Positions 49,918 through 59,157 are shown, counted from the stretch's first letter. The stretch: DNA of 64,000 bases from Methylonatrum sp040877625 (GCA_040877625.1 JBBDNK010000024.1:255272-319271); one strand, 5' to 3'. The notes: a model not told the origin generated them from the letters alone. Translations and numbers: made by a program.

Positions 49918-51222
49918 CTAGAACGCCCAGGTGGAGATTCCGGGAATAAAGGCGATCAGGAGCACCACGATCAGCATGGAGAACACATAGGGGATGGCGT
50001 TCTTCGCCACCTGCAATATGGGTTGCCCGGTTATTCCCGAGATCACGAAAAGATTCAGCCCCAGCGGCGGGGTGATGAAGCCGATGCCGAGCGAGGTAAT
50101 CATGAAGATGCAGAACTGGATATCGTTCATGCCGATTTCCTGCGCCAGCGGAAACATGATGGGCGCCAGGATCACGATGTTCGGCGTGGCCTCCATCAGA
50201 CAGCCGGCAAGGATGAAGACACCGAGCATCATCAGGATGATCAGGGTCGGATCCTCGGTCAGGGACTGAATCAGCGCGACGAAACCCTGCGGCACTTCCA
50301 CCAGGATGAGCGCCTGCGCCAGGGGCAGGGAAACCGCGATAATCGGCAGGATGACGCCGTTCACCTTGGCCGAGCTTTCCAGCATTTTCGGAATGTCGCT
50401 CAGGGTCAGCGTCTTCTTGAAAAAGCCGATGGCAACGGTCACCGCAACGGCAACGGCAGCCGCTTCGGTGGGCGTAAAGACGCCCGAATAGATACCGCCG
50501 AGAATGATGAACGGAATGGAAAGCGCGTATTTGGCATCCCAGACCACGCGCAGCCAGTTCTTGAACGAGAACGTGAGCTCGCTGTTCTCATGACCCTGAA
50601 TGCGGTTGATCACGACATTGGTCACCATCACCGAGACCAGCACCAGCACACCCGGCACCACGGCGGCGATGAACAGGCTCGCAGCGGAAATGCCGAGGAT
50701 CATGCCGATAATGATGTAGGCGATGGACGGCGGTATCAGTATGCCGGTACAGGCCCCCGAGGCGACCAGCGCCGCCGCATACGCTGGCGGATAACCCTTC
50801 TCCACCAGCCGCCCGAATGTCATCCGGCCAACCGCGGCGCAGCCGGCGGCGTCGGAGCCCGAGATGCAGGAGAAAAAGCCGCATCCCAACACTGTCGACG
50901 TACCCATACCGGTACGCAGCGACCCCATGGTCGCTTCCGCGACATTCAGAAGCTTGTTGGACAGACCGGACCTGACAAGTGCATCGCCGGTCAGTAGGTA
51001 AAGCGGAATCGCGATCAGCGCAAACGCGTTCACACCGTTGAACAGGCTCTCGCCGAGCAACGACAGCGGCAACACCCCGGTAAGCCAGAGCATGGTCAGC
51101 GCGCTCAACCCCAGCGCGATCCAGACCGGAACCGCCATCAGGAACAGCACACCGAGCAGGATCAGCGAGATGATGACATCGGGGCCGATCTCGATTGCGG
51201 TGTCATACGATTGATACAGCAT
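49918..51222 (-). CDS. TRAP transporter large permease (DctM type)
   Basis: The 434-residue protein has about twelve membrane helices and the DctM signatures GDALVRSGLSNKLLNVAEAT, ISGSDAAGCAAVGRM and GIGFITPPLGLNLFVISG. It is the Na+-driven transport channel. It starts 3 bp after the small permease stop, so the two are co-translated. Confidence 0.95.
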   Translation of the reverse strand: MLYQSYDTAIEIGPDVIISLILLGVLFLMAVPVWIALGLSALTMLWLTGVLPLSLLGESLFNGVNAFALIAIPLYLLTGDALVRSGLSNKLLNVAEATMGSLRTGMGTSTVLGCGFFSCISGSDAAGCAAVGRMTFGRLVEKGYPPAYAAALVASGACTGILIPPSIAYIIIGMILGISAASLFIAAVVPGVLVLVSVMVTNVVINRIQGHENSELTFSFKNWLRVVWDAKYALSIPFIILGGIYSGVFTPTEAAAVAVAVTVAIGFFKKTLTLSDIPKMLESSAKVNGVILPIIAVSLPLAQALILVEVPQGFVALIQSLTEDPTLIILMMLGVFILAGCLMEATPNIVILAPIMFPLAQEIGMNDIQFCIFMITSLGIGFITPPLGLNLFVISGITGQPILQVAKNAIPYVFSMLIVVLLIAFIPGISTWAF

Positions 51223-51225
51223 GCT

Positions 51226-51744
51226 TTACCCCTCGTCGAAGAGCTTCTGGCCGATCATGGGGTCGCGCCCATGCCAGCAGTCGCTGACATCGCGGACGAG
51301 CGCTTCGATGGCGCGGAAAAGCACCAGGGCAAAACCGAACGGCACGGCCAGCAGGAACCAGGCTCTCGGCAGCCGCAGCCCGTCGGTGACTGAACCGAAC
51401 CTGAGCGAAACCAGCACCGGATCGACCGACCAGTAAAAGGCAAAGCAGGCAAAGATGATGATCGCGACGCTGCCGACGGCGCCCAGGAACGTCACGCCCC
51501 GCGGCGGCAGCATTACCTGTATCACGTCGAAGCGGATATGGGAGCGGTTCTTGACACCGACCGCGGCGCCAATCCAGATCAGGTAGACAAACGCGTAGCG
51601 TGCCGCCTCCTCACCCCACAGCGATGAATAATCGAACAGGAACCGCCGTGCCACTTCGATGACGATGACCAGAACGACAAACGCATACAGCCACAGCATC
51701 AGCCAGCGTTCGGCGTTGTCGTTCAGCAGCCTGAGAAATCGCAT
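51226..51744 (-). CDS. TRAP transporter small permease (DctQ type)
   Basis: The ATG at 51744 follows an AGGGGGG-type site; the product has 172 residues with four membrane helices (LMLWLYAFVVLVIVIEVARRF; YAFVYLIWIGAAVGVKNRSHIRFDV; FLGAVGSVAIIIFACFAFYW; FLLAVPFGFALVLFRAIE). The GAAVGVKNRSHIRFD segment is a DctQ hallmark. It is the first gene of the transport/catabolism operon, downstream of an IclR-type site. Confidence 0.9.
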   Translation of the reverse strand: MRFLRLLNDNAERWLMLWLYAFVVLVIVIEVARRFLFDYSSLWGEEAARYAFVYLIWIGAAVGVKNRSHIRFDVIQVMLPPRGVTFLGAVGSVAIIIFACFAFYWSVDPVLVSLRFGSVTDGLRLPRAWFLLAVPFGFALVLFRAIEALVRDVSDCWHGRDPMIGQKLFDEG

Positions 51745-51904
51745 CGCGCCCCCCTGCCTGTAACCGCAAGGGCCACGCGCAAAGCGCTCGCTCCGGTCCT
51801 GCACGGCATCTCGGGGATGCGAATTGTCATTTGCGTTCTCCTCCAGCCGGCACGTCCGGTTAACGGACTGCGGGGATCACGCGGCGACATGTCCCCGGCC
51901 TTTA

Positions 51905-51942
51905 TGTATCGTTATTTAATTCTCAATGTATCGAAATTTGAA
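51905..51942. promoter_or_regulatory. Putative IclR-type operators of the TRAP operon
   Basis: TGTATCGAAATTTGAA (51927-51942) closely matches TGTATCGAATTCTGAA upstream of the IclR gene itself; a second partial site TGTATCG begins at 51905. The sites lie 161-198 bp before the first permease start codon. Confidence 0.5.
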
Positions 51943-52028
51943 CCGGTGTCAAGATGACGGACAAGGCCGGGCAGCGGCTCGACGCGCGACCGCAAGCGAC
52001 AGACCGGGGGAAATACGGGGAAGAAGTC

Positions 52029-52838
52029 TTATCCGACGCGGTAACACACCGCCAGCTTTGCGGCGGCTTCGTGCAGCAGGGGCAGATCCTTGCGGAGTTC
52101 TGAGACGGTCAGACGGGCGCTGGGTGCCGCCACCGCAAGCCCGAGCATCGGATGGTCGTCACCCAGGGGTATCGGCACGGCCATACCGACGACTCCGGAA
52201 AAATATTCTTCGTTATCCAGTGAGACGCCCTCAATGGCGATGGCTTCCAGCTCACGGCGAAGTTGGCCGGCGTCGGTGATGGTGTGTTCGGTAAATCGCC
52301 GCAGCTTCATCGTCTGAAGATATTTTTCCAGCTGCACCTGGGGGAGCTGGCTGAGGAGCAGTTTGCCCAGGGCGCTGCAATGCAGGGGAACTTCGCTGCC
52401 CGGCTCCAGCCGCAGCGACAACGGCCACTCGGCCTCGACGCGGTCAATGTAGCGAACGCGCCCGTTGGCAATGATGCCGACGTTGCAGGTCTCCTTGGTC
52501 GTCGCGGCCAGGTCCAGCAGGATGTCGTGCCGCGGCCCGCGCTGGGCGGCGCGGGCGACCACGGCGAGCGCGAGGCTGAGCAGCTCATCGCCTTCGATAA
52601 GCTGGCTTCGTGCCGCGTCCCGCTTGAGAAAACCGAGCCGGATCAGATTGCCGATGATGCGATTGGTGGTGGGGCGTGGAATGCCGAGGGTCGCGGAGAT
52701 CTGCGCGGCGGACGGCGAATGCACCGGCTGCATGACCATTTTCAGCACGTCGAGCGCCTTGCGAAGCGGCCCACTCTGACTGGATGCGGAGGCAACGCCC
52801 GAGGCGGTTCGAACAGTGGTTCGTCGAGCTGACATCAA
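52029..52838 (-). CDS. IclR-family transcriptional regulator
   Basis: The 269-residue protein has an N-terminal winged helix (residues about 24-90; SAAQISATLGIPRPTTNRIIGNLIRLGFL) and the IclR effector domain (about 95-265; CSALGKLLLSQLP, EGVSLDNEEYFSGVVGMAVPI). It lies between the minus-strand TRAP operon and the plus-strand E2-E3 genes and most likely controls both; the ligand would be the transported compound or an intermediate. Confidence 0.92.
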   Translation of the reverse strand: MMSARRTTVRTASGVASASSQSGPLRKALDVLKMVMQPVHSPSAAQISATLGIPRPTTNRIIGNLIRLGFLKRDAARSQLIEGDELLSLALAVVARAAQRGPRHDILLDLAATTKETCNVGIIANGRVRYIDRVEAEWPLSLRLEPGSEVPLHCSALGKLLLSQLPQVQLEKYLQTMKLRRFTEHTITDAGQLRRELEAIAIEGVSLDNEEYFSGVVGMAVPIPLGDDHPMLGLAVAAPSARLTVSELRKDLPLLHEAAAKLAVCYRVG

Positions 52839-52898
52839 TCACTCCAGCAAAGGCGGCACGGTATGTACCGCAAGGTGCGGGCGGAATTTTAGCCCTTT

Positions 52899-52914
52899 TG
52901 TATCGAATTCTGAA
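52899..52914. promoter_or_regulatory. Putative IclR autoregulatory site
   Basis: TGTATCGAATTCTGAA differs from the TRAP-operon site at only two positions out of 16. It is about 60-75 bp upstream of the regulator start. Confidence 0.5.
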
Positions 52915-53110
52915 ATGCCACGGCCGATCAAGCCATAACAAACACGCCGCCGGCGTGGCCATACCGCCAAACCCTTGACCTCAACAAGCGGCATGATCGA
53001 ACATTTGAATCATTATGTGATTTGATTTGGATTATAGTACGATCCGACTATTGCCCTGCACATAGACCGGAGCAACGCGAGCCGGCGGCGACGAGGAAGG
53101 AGAAGACGGC

Positions 53111-54481
53111 ATGGCCTATATCAAGGATCTCCAGCTTCCCCGTATGGGGGAAGCGATGGATGCCGCACGCGTATCCCACTGGCACGTCAGCCCAGGCGAA
53201 ACATTCAGCAAAGGCGACGTCCTGCTGGAAATCGAAACCGACAAGTCGGTTATCGAGGTGCCTGCCACCGAAGACGGCAAACTGGTCGAGCAGTTGATCG
53301 GCGCCGACGAGCTGATAGACGCCGACGCGCCGGTTGGGCGAATCGAAGTCGAGGGCGAAGCGCCCCCGGAAGAGAGCGACGCGCCCGCCGCCGCGGCGCC
53401 CGCACCGGCCCCCGCAACGCTGGCCGCCGACGCGCCAACGACCACCACCGCTATGGCCGCACAGCCTGGCGCACCCGCCGCGCCGCAGACTGCAGCCCCG
53501 GACAGCGACCGCAAGTTTGCCACCCCCGTGGCACGCCAGATCGCCCGCACAAACGGCCTGGACATCACGGCCATTACCGGCAGCGGCCCGCATGGCAGGG
53601 TAACCAAGGCGGATGTCACCGCCGCCCTGGCGACCCGCGGCGGTGCGCAGCAACCGGATTCCGGAGGCCGGGTCGGCGGACGGGCCAGCGTCGACGACCG
53701 CGACATCGCCACCGCACACGGCGAACTGCACATCCGCACCTGGACCCCGCCCGGTGCGAGCGACGCGGCGACGCTGGTGCTCATCCACGGCCTGTTCGGA
53801 GATCTCGATACCTGGGCGGGCACAGCCAGCGCAGCCAACCGCCTGGGGCTGCGCGTCATGGCCATGGACCTGCCCTGTCACGGCAGCAGCCGATCCGCCG
53901 TCACCCGCTTCACGGATATCATCGAGGCCGTCGCCGAGGCGATCGCCGGACAATGCCCGGGCCCGATAGCGCTTGTCGGCCACTCGTTCGGCGCCGCGGT
54001 CGCGGCCAGGGTTGCCCGCAAGCCGGATCTCGATATTGCCTCGCTGACGCTGTTCGCGCCGGTTGGCCTTGGTACCGAGATCGAGCAGTCCTTCCTCAAC
54101 GGTATGGTCAACGCGGGCTCGATCGCGTCCCTGGAGCGGGAGATGGGCAAACTGACGGTTGCCGGCGCAACGCCTTCCGGCGCCTACCTGAAGACCCTGC
54201 GCGAGCGCCTGGAGCAGCAGGCCGCGCCGCTGGCCGCGCTGTGCCGGGAAGTGAGCTGGAACGGTGTTCAGCAGCTCGACATCAGCGCCGATCTGCAGGC
54301 GCTTGAGTGCCCCATTACCCTGGTCTGCGGCAGGAGCGACGCAATCATACCGTGGCAACACGCACTGAATGCGCCGCCGCGCGCGGCCCTGCATATTGCC
54401 CCGGGCGTCGGCCACATGCCGCAGTGGGAAGCGACTGCCTTGACCGGCGAAATCATCGCCCGCGCGGCCGGCTACCGCTGA
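53111..54481 (+). CDS. E2-type protein: lipoyl domain, subunit-binding domain, alpha/beta hydrolase (AcoC-like)
   Basis: The 456-residue protein has a lipoyl domain (residues 1-80; EIETDKSVIEVP with lipoyl-Lys about 45), an Ala/Pro linker, a peripheral-subunit-binding domain (about 136-172) and, in place of the usual acyltransferase, an alpha/beta hydrolase (about 205-456) with nucleophile Ser about 292 (VGHSFGAA) and a C-terminal GVGHMPQWE His. This is the layout of AcoC, E2 of acetoin dehydrogenase. It lies just ahead of E3, on the strand opposite to the E1 operon. Confidence 0.9.
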   Translation: MAYIKDLQLPRMGEAMDAARVSHWHVSPGETFSKGDVLLEIETDKSVIEVPATEDGKLVEQLIGADELIDADAPVGRIEVEGEAPPEESDAPAAAAPAPAPATLAADAPTTTTAMAAQPGAPAAPQTAAPDSDRKFATPVARQIARTNGLDITAITGSGPHGRVTKADVTAALATRGGAQQPDSGGRVGGRASVDDRDIATAHGELHIRTWTPPGASDAATLVLIHGLFGDLDTWAGTASAANRLGLRVMAMDLPCHGSSRSAVTRFTDIIEAVAEAIAGQCPGPIALVGHSFGAAVAARVARKPDLDIASLTLFAPVGLGTEIEQSFLNGMVNAGSIASLEREMGKLTVAGATPSGAYLKTLRERLEQQAAPLAALCREVSWNGVQQLDISADLQALECPITLVCGRSDAIIPWQHALNAPPRAALHIAPGVGHMPQWEATALTGEIIARAAGYR

Positions 54482-54527
54482 TCGGAGAAGTCCGCGCCAG
54501 CAACCAGCCATACGCGAAGAAGATGCC

Positions 54528-55925
54528 ATGCAACAGAACACGTTCGACCTGATCGTCGTCGGCGCTGGACCAGGCGGCTACGTGGCCGCGCTCCGCGCCG
54601 CGCAGCTGGGGCTCCGCACCGCAATAGTGGAACGCGAGCACCTGGGTGGAATATGCCTGAACTGGGGCTGCATTCCGGCCAAATCGCTGCTCCGTTCAGC
54701 CGAAGTGCTGGACCTGATGCGGCGCGCCGAAGAATTCGGCCTCGGTGCCGACAATGTGCGGCACGATCTGGCAGCGATCGTTGCGCGCTCCCGCGAGGTG
54801 GTTACCCGGCTCACGCAGGGCGTCCGACACCTGCTGCGCAAAGGCGGCGTCACCATCATCGAGGGCGAAGCCACCCTCCCCGCCAGAGGGCTGGTCGCCG
54901 TCACCGATGCACACGGCAAGACATCCGAGTACCGGGCCCGGGACATTGTTATCGCAACCGGCGCCCGGGCCAGGGAACTGCCCGGACTGGAAAGCGACGG
55001 CAGGCGCGTGTGGACCTACCGCCACGCGCTGGTCCCGGAAACCACGCCTGAACGGCTGCTGATCGTCGGCTCCGGCGCCATCGGCATCGAATTCGCCAGT
55101 TTCTACCGTGCTCTGGGCACCGAGGTCACGGTGGTCGAGGTACGGGACCGCATCCTGCCCGCCGAAGATGCCGAGATCTCGGAGCTGGCAGGCAAACAGT
55201 TCACGGAGCGCGGCATCCGGGTTCTCACCTCGGCAACCGTCTCCAGTGCCGAATGCCACGCCGACAAGGTTATCTGTCAGATAAGACAGGGCGACCGCGA
55301 GCACAGCCTGGAGGTCGACAATGTGATCTCCGCCGTCGGCATTACCGGCAATGTCGAAGGCCTGGGTCTGGAGGCGCTGGGCGTCATGCTTGAGCGCAAC
55401 CAGGTGGTGGTCGATGCCTGCTGCCGCACCGACGTGGCCGGCATCTGGGCAATCGGCGATGTCGCCGGCGCACCCTGGCTGGCCCACAAGGCAAGCCACG
55501 AAGGGACCATGGTGGCGGAACTGATCGCCGGCGGCTCACCCAGCCCGGTCGAGCCCACCGATATACCACGGTGTACCTACAGTCAGCCGCAGATCGCGAG
55601 CGTCGGCCTGACCGAGGAACAGGCCCGCGCGCACGGCCGCCGGGTGAAGGTCGGCCGCTTTCCATTCCAGGCCAGCGGCAAGGCGCTTGCCCAGGGAGAA
55701 CCGCAAGGGCTGGTCAAGACGATCTTCGACGATGCAACCGGAGAGCTGCTGGGCGCGCACATGATCGGCGCCGACGTCACGGAGCTGATTCACGGTTACA
55801 CCGTGAGCCGCACCCTGGAAACCACCGGACAGGAGCTGATGGACACGGTCTTCCCCCACCCCACGCTCTCGGAAGCACTGCACGAAAGTGTACTGAGCGC
55901 GTATGGGCGGGCCCTGCATTACTGA
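54528..55925 (+). CDS. lpdA: Dihydrolipoamide dehydrogenase (E3)
   Basis: The 465-residue flavoprotein has the FAD motif VVGAGPGGYVAALRAAQLG, redox cysteines GGICLNWGCIP (Cys 43 and 48), the NAD motif IVGSGAIGIEFASFYRALG, WAIGDVAGAPWLAHKAS and the C-terminal HPTLSEALHE with the catalytic His-Glu. It reoxidises the lipoyl arm of E2. It starts 46 bp after the E2 gene. Confidence 0.95.
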   Translation: MQQNTFDLIVVGAGPGGYVAALRAAQLGLRTAIVEREHLGGICLNWGCIPAKSLLRSAEVLDLMRRAEEFGLGADNVRHDLAAIVARSREVVTRLTQGVRHLLRKGGVTIIEGEATLPARGLVAVTDAHGKTSEYRARDIVIATGARARELPGLESDGRRVWTYRHALVPETTPERLLIVGSGAIGIEFASFYRALGTEVTVVEVRDRILPAEDAEISELAGKQFTERGIRVLTSATVSSAECHADKVICQIRQGDREHSLEVDNVISAVGITGNVEGLGLEALGVMLERNQVVVDACCRTDVAGIWAIGDVAGAPWLAHKASHEGTMVAELIAGGSPSPVEPTDIPRCTYSQPQIASVGLTEEQARAHGRRVKVGRFPFQASGKALAQGEPQGLVKTIFDDATGELLGAHMIGADVTELIHGYTVSRTLETTGQELMDTVFPHPTLSEALHESVLSAYGRALHY

Positions 55926-55965
55926 AGCCTCCGCCGGCCGTTGCCGTATCACCTATCCTTATTCG

Positions 55966-56361
55966 TTAGGTCTTCAGCCCGGTCAGTGACAAGGTGATGC
56001 CCACAAGCGCCAGGGCGAGAAGGCACAGCGTGGGAAGCATGGACATCATGAAGCCAGTGCCGCGCTTGGACGGATCGCTGACGTACGCACGCCAGTAGAG
56101 GTGCCGCCCGACCAGGTAGACAACACCCAGGCCAGCAACCAAAGGGGTAGGCCAATACCTTGAGGCCAGGAATAGCGCGGGGAGAAAGGCGACCAGGGTT
56201 TCCAGCGTGTTCATCTGAACGCGATACATGCGCTCAAAGCCGTCGTGGCCTGTGATCGCTGGTGCCTTAAGGCCGGACTGCCGACGCGCGAGTCCAGTCA
56301 GCGCACCGAAGGAAAAAAATTGAAGCACCGCGATGACAGCGACAAACTCTACGTATTGCAT
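55966..56361 (-). CDS. MAPEG-family membrane protein
   Basis: The ATG at 56361 follows GGAGAGG; the product has 131 residues with four membrane helices. Its pattern (HDGFERMYRVQMNTLETLVAFLPALF and YLVGRHLYWRAYVSDPSKRGTGF) is that of MAPEG glutathione-dependent or eicosanoid-type enzymes. Role unknown. It is flanked by attC-like sequence at 56394-56442 and by GTTAGGT at 55965, so it may be a gene cassette. Confidence 0.82.
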   Translation of the reverse strand: MQYVEFVAVIAVLQFFSFGALTGLARRQSGLKAPAITGHDGFERMYRVQMNTLETLVAFLPALFLASRYWPTPLVAGLGVVYLVGRHLYWRAYVSDPSKRGTGFMMSMLPTLCLLALALVGITLSLTGLKT

Positions 56362-56393
56362 TTCCTCTCCTGAAGATAGTCCTACGGAACAAG

Positions 56394-56442
56394 GCCTAGC
56401 GCCAGCAATCACGCGCTCGTCGCGCGCATTGCATTGTTATGC
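56394..56442. other. attC-like site 1
   Basis: GCCTAGC (56394-56400) and GTTATGC (56436-56442) flank an imperfect inverted repeat (GCAATCACGCGC with GCGCGCATTGC). The core differs from RYYYAAC/GTTRRRY and the site is short, so the call is moderate. Confidence 0.4.
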
Positions 56443-56458
56443 CACTTGTACCAAAATA

Positions 56459-56473
56459 TACCAATTATTGGTA
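56459..56473. promoter_or_regulatory. ParD operator
   Basis: TACCAAT (56459-56465) and ATTGGTA (56467-56473) form a perfect palindrome 17-31 bp before the parD ATG; a further TACCAA copy lies just upstream. This is a typical site for antitoxin autoregulation. Confidence 0.7.
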
Positions 56474-56489
56474 CTTTTGAGGTGGCGGC

Positions 56490-56729
56490 ATGCCTAAAAA
56501 TACCAGCATCACACTTGGCGAGCACTTCGAGGCATTCATTACCGAACAGCTCAAAAGCGGTCGCTACAGTTCAACCAGTGAGGTTGTGAGAGCCGGGCTA
56601 CGCCTGCTCGAAGATTCCGAGACCAAGCTCGGTACGCTCAGAAAGATGCTCGAAGAGGGTGAAAACAGTGGCTTTGTCGACTATTCCTATGAGGCACTGA
56701 TTTCTGAACTGGATAGTGAAAACCATTAA
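56490..56729 (+). CDS. parD: ParD-type antitoxin
   Basis: The 79-residue protein has an N-terminal ribbon-helix-helix domain (NTSITLGEHFEAFITEQLKSGRYSSTSEVVRAGLRLLED, shown in part as SSTSEVVRAGLRLLE) and an acidic C-terminus that should wrap the toxin. It binds its own promoter (palindrome at 56459-56473) and blocks ParE. Its stop overlaps the toxin start by one base. Confidence 0.92.
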   Translation: MPKNTSITLGEHFEAFITEQLKSGRYSSTSEVVRAGLRLLEDSETKLGTLRKMLEEGENSGFVDYSYEALISELDSENH

Positions 56730-57025
56730 TGCCCCATTTTAAGCTCTCCGCAAAGGCGAAGACCGACCTTAAAAGTATCGCCCGGCACACTGAGCGCAAC
56801 TGGGGACGAGAGCAGAGGAACCAGTATCTTCTCCAGTTCGACCACTGTTTTCACCTTTTGACAGAGAGCCCCAACCTCGGCAAAGCGTGTGACGATATAC
56901 GGCCTGGTTATCGGCAATACCCTCAGAGTAGCCACGTCATCTTCTACCGCACAGCCGCCAGGAACAGTGTCGAAATCATGCGTATATTGCACAAGCGCAT
57001 GGTCCCGGAGATTCATGTTTCATAG
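56729..57025 (+). CDS. parE: ParE-type toxin (RelE/ParE superfamily)
   Basis: The 98-residue protein begins MPHFKLSAKAKTDLKSIARHTERNWG and contains HVIFYRTAARNSVEIMRILHKRM, the ParE signature. ParE toxins poison DNA gyrase. It overlaps parD by one base, a normal layout for the module. Apparently intact. Confidence 0.92.
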   Translation: MPHFKLSAKAKTDLKSIARHTERNWGREQRNQYLLQFDHCFHLLTESPNLGKACDDIRPGYRQYPQSSHVIFYRTAARNSVEIMRILHKRMVPEIHVS

Positions 57026-57134
57026 GGCATCTCGCGGTAGGAGCGCTCGTTACCGGGCGCCCCCGCACAGTGTCACCGGCAATCCAAAACTCGCTCTCCC
57101 CCACTTTATTAGGATATCGCCCGGAGGTGTCTAC

Positions 57135-57152
57135 TGCACCGGGGGAAGTCCA
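57135..57152. repeat. 18-bp direct repeat, left copy
   Basis: TGCACCGGGGGAAGTCCA here is identical to bases 62560-62577. The two copies enclose the siderophore operon, an attC site and brnTA. Confidence 0.7.
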
Positions 57153-57184
57153 GATGTCCACTTGCCTGTAGCAGTTCGGATCGC

Positions 57185-57541
57185 TCAATGCGAGCTGTGT
57201 CGATCGCCGTGCCGCCCCGGGTGGCGCGCCCTATTGTTGACGACTGCACGGCGGGGGACCGCTCGCCCTGGGCGGATGTTTGGCTGAAACGACAAGCCGA
57301 GGGACACTCCCAGTGCCGCCACGGTCAGCAAGCCGACCCACAGCACCACGCCCCTCGCTGGTCCGGAATACAGGACACACAGGGACAAGCCGGCGACTAG
57401 AACGCATCCACCCAGCACGCGTAGCGTCGCGCTTAGTCGCTGGGACGGGGCGCCCTGGAAAACCTGTCGATAATGCTTGCTCATCGACAGGGCCAGAAGT
57501 GCAAAGGCCGCCGTGCTGAAAAGCAGGGCTAACAGAATCAT
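57185..57541 (-). CDS. DUF3325-type membrane protein of the iron-uptake operon
   Basis: The ATG at 57541 overlaps the stop of the PepSY gene (ATGA); the product has 118 residues. Three hydrophobic helices (LLALLFSTAAFALLALS, GCVLVAGLSLCVLY, VVLWVGLLTVAALGVSLGLSF) and the motif SMSKHYRQVF mark DUF3325, found at the end of TonB-receptor operons. The C-terminus is a basic tail. Role unknown. Confidence 0.8.
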   Translation of the reverse strand: MILLALLFSTAAFALLALSMSKHYRQVFQGAPSQRLSATLRVLGGCVLVAGLSLCVLYSGPARGVVLWVGLLTVAALGVSLGLSFQPNIRPGRAVPRRAVVNNRARHPGRHGDRHSSH

Positions 57542-59157
57542 GACTTCGCGGGCTCCAGGGCCGGTATCAGCGCCGCCCGTGCCTTCCGGTGCATGAGCCA
57601 CGCGACGGCGGCGAACACGGCGGCGATGGTCAGCATCGCCAGGTCGAAGCCGGCCATCACCCAGTCGCCGGCGGGCAGACTTACCGCCAGATGCCGCTCG
57701 CTCGTGAGGGCGTTGACCAGCGGCAGTAGGCCGAATGCCGCCACCCCGAGCCAGAGCTGCTCCCTCCAGGCCCGTCCGCCGGATCGACACCCCGCGTGTA
57801 GGAACAAGGCGAGCCAGGTCAGAAACAGGATGTGGGCTTCCCACTGCGCACGGTCTCCCAGCTCCAGCGGCAACAAACGATTACCCCAGAAATACGCGGC
57901 GATGGCTACGGGCAGGCCGACGATGGAGGCAACGTTGAGCTTCTCGACCAGACGAAGTCCGCCGTGGGGTGCTTGTCGAGCCTTCTCGATGCGCTGGCGG
58001 CGTTTTACCGTCCAGAGGATGAGCCCGCTGGCGATCATCGCCGCGCCCAGCAGGCCTGATAAGACGTAGAGCGCGCGCAGTACGGGGCCGGCGAACAGGC
58101 CTTCGTGCAGGCCGAGGAGCAGATCGCGCGTGCTCCGGCCGACGGACTCCGGCGCGTCCCGGGCTCTCAGCAGCTCGCCGCTGACGCCGTCAAAGACCAG
58201 TTTTCCCGCGCTGCGGATCGGCCCGGCGGCGCTGTCGCCGTGGACGATCACTCGTGCTCCGGCGTCATTGGGGTGCTTGACCTCGAGCGAGGAGATGGGG
58301 GCGGAACCCCAGCGCCGCTGCGCCTGCGCCACAATCGTCTCCAGGGCCACCAGCTCGGCCGCTTGGCCGCTGGCTTCCATGTTCGCGGTCACGGAATACG
58401 CCTCATCGAAGAAGGCCTTGCGGCCGTCCGGGCCGGGGCCGTACCAGGCGGCGATGATCAGCGGCATGTAGGTGAACATCAGGAAGATCAGCCCGGAGTA
58501 GGTGATCATCAGCTGAAACGGCAGGCTGAGCACACTCACCAGGTTGTGCGCATCCAGCCAGGAGCGCTGGCCCTTGCCCGGGCGAAAGGTAAAGAAGTCC
58601 TTGAAGATCTTCTTGTGGACGATGATGCCGGTGACCAGGGCCAGCATCATGAACAGGGTGGCCAGCCCAACGATCCACTCCCCGACGGTGCGCGGCAGGT
58701 AGTGCAGCTGCCAGTGCATCCGGTAGAGCAATTGTCCCCCCGCAGTCTCGCGGGCGGGGAGCACCTCACCCCGGCGAGCGTCGATGTTCCGGTCCTGCCA
58801 GGCGCCTTTCTCGTCCTGCCACCAGACCTTCGCGTAGGGCTTGTTCCGGTCGATCGGGAAGTCGATGTACCAAACGGAGGAATCGCTGTATGACAGCCGC
58901 TCCAGGGCGGCCTGGGCCGCCCGGGCTGTCTGCAGCGGATCCTGCTGCGAGGCTGACGGCGGCAGCTCGGGCTGCATCCAGCGATCGATTTCGGTGTCCA
59001 GGTAGCCTGCGGTGCCGGTGATGAATATGAAGTACAGCAGCCAGCCGAGCAGCAGCCCGGTCCAGGTATGCAGCCAGGCCATGGACAGGCGAAAACCGGG
59101 CTGGGAAGCCGCTCCGGACCCGCGTATTTCTTTGTTTGCCGCGTTCACCGGCATCAC
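57538..59157 (-). CDS. PepSY-associated TM-helix protein (siderophore operon)
   Basis: The 539-residue protein begins LHTWTGLLLGWLLYFIFITGTAGYLDTEIDRWM, cited here in part as LHTWTGLLLGWLLYF, and has several membrane helices with the conserved GIIVHKKIFKDFFTFRPGKG motif and periplasmic PepSY loops (WYIDFPIDRNKPYAKVWWQ). Relatives (PiuB/FpvG-type) reduce ferric siderophores in the periplasm or inner membrane. It overlaps both neighbours by 4 bp. Confidence 0.88.
   Translation of the reverse strand: MMPVNAANKEIRGSGAASQPGFRLSMAWLHTWTGLLLGWLLYFIFITGTAGYLDTEIDRWMQPELPPSASQQDPLQTARAAQAALERLSYSDSSVWYIDFPIDRNKPYAKVWWQDEKGAWQDRNIDARRGEVLPARETAGGQLLYRMHWQLHYLPRTVGEWIVGLATLFMMLALVTGIIVHKKIFKDFFTFRPGKGQRSWLDAHNLVSVLSLPFQLMITYSGLIFLMFTYMPLIIAAWYGPGPDGRKAFFDEAYSVTANMEASGQAAELVALETIVAQAQRRWGSAPISSLEVKHPNDAGARVIVHGDSAAGPIRSAGKLVFDGVSGELLRARDAPESVGRSTRDLLLGLHEGLFAGPVLRALYVLSGLLGAAMIASGLILWTVKRRQRIEKARQAPHGGLRLVEKLNVASIVGLPVAIAAYFWGNRLLPLELGDRAQWEAHILFLTWLALFLHAGCRSGGRAWREQLWLGVAAFGLLPLVNALTSERHLAVSLPAGDWVMAGFDLAMLTIAAVFAAVAWLMHRKARAALIPALEPAKS

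Noticed and set aside
49438..50997. Plus-strand frame of 519 residues
   Set aside because: Antisense to the SDR and DctM genes; its His/Asp/Gly-rich composition is typical of a shadow frame.
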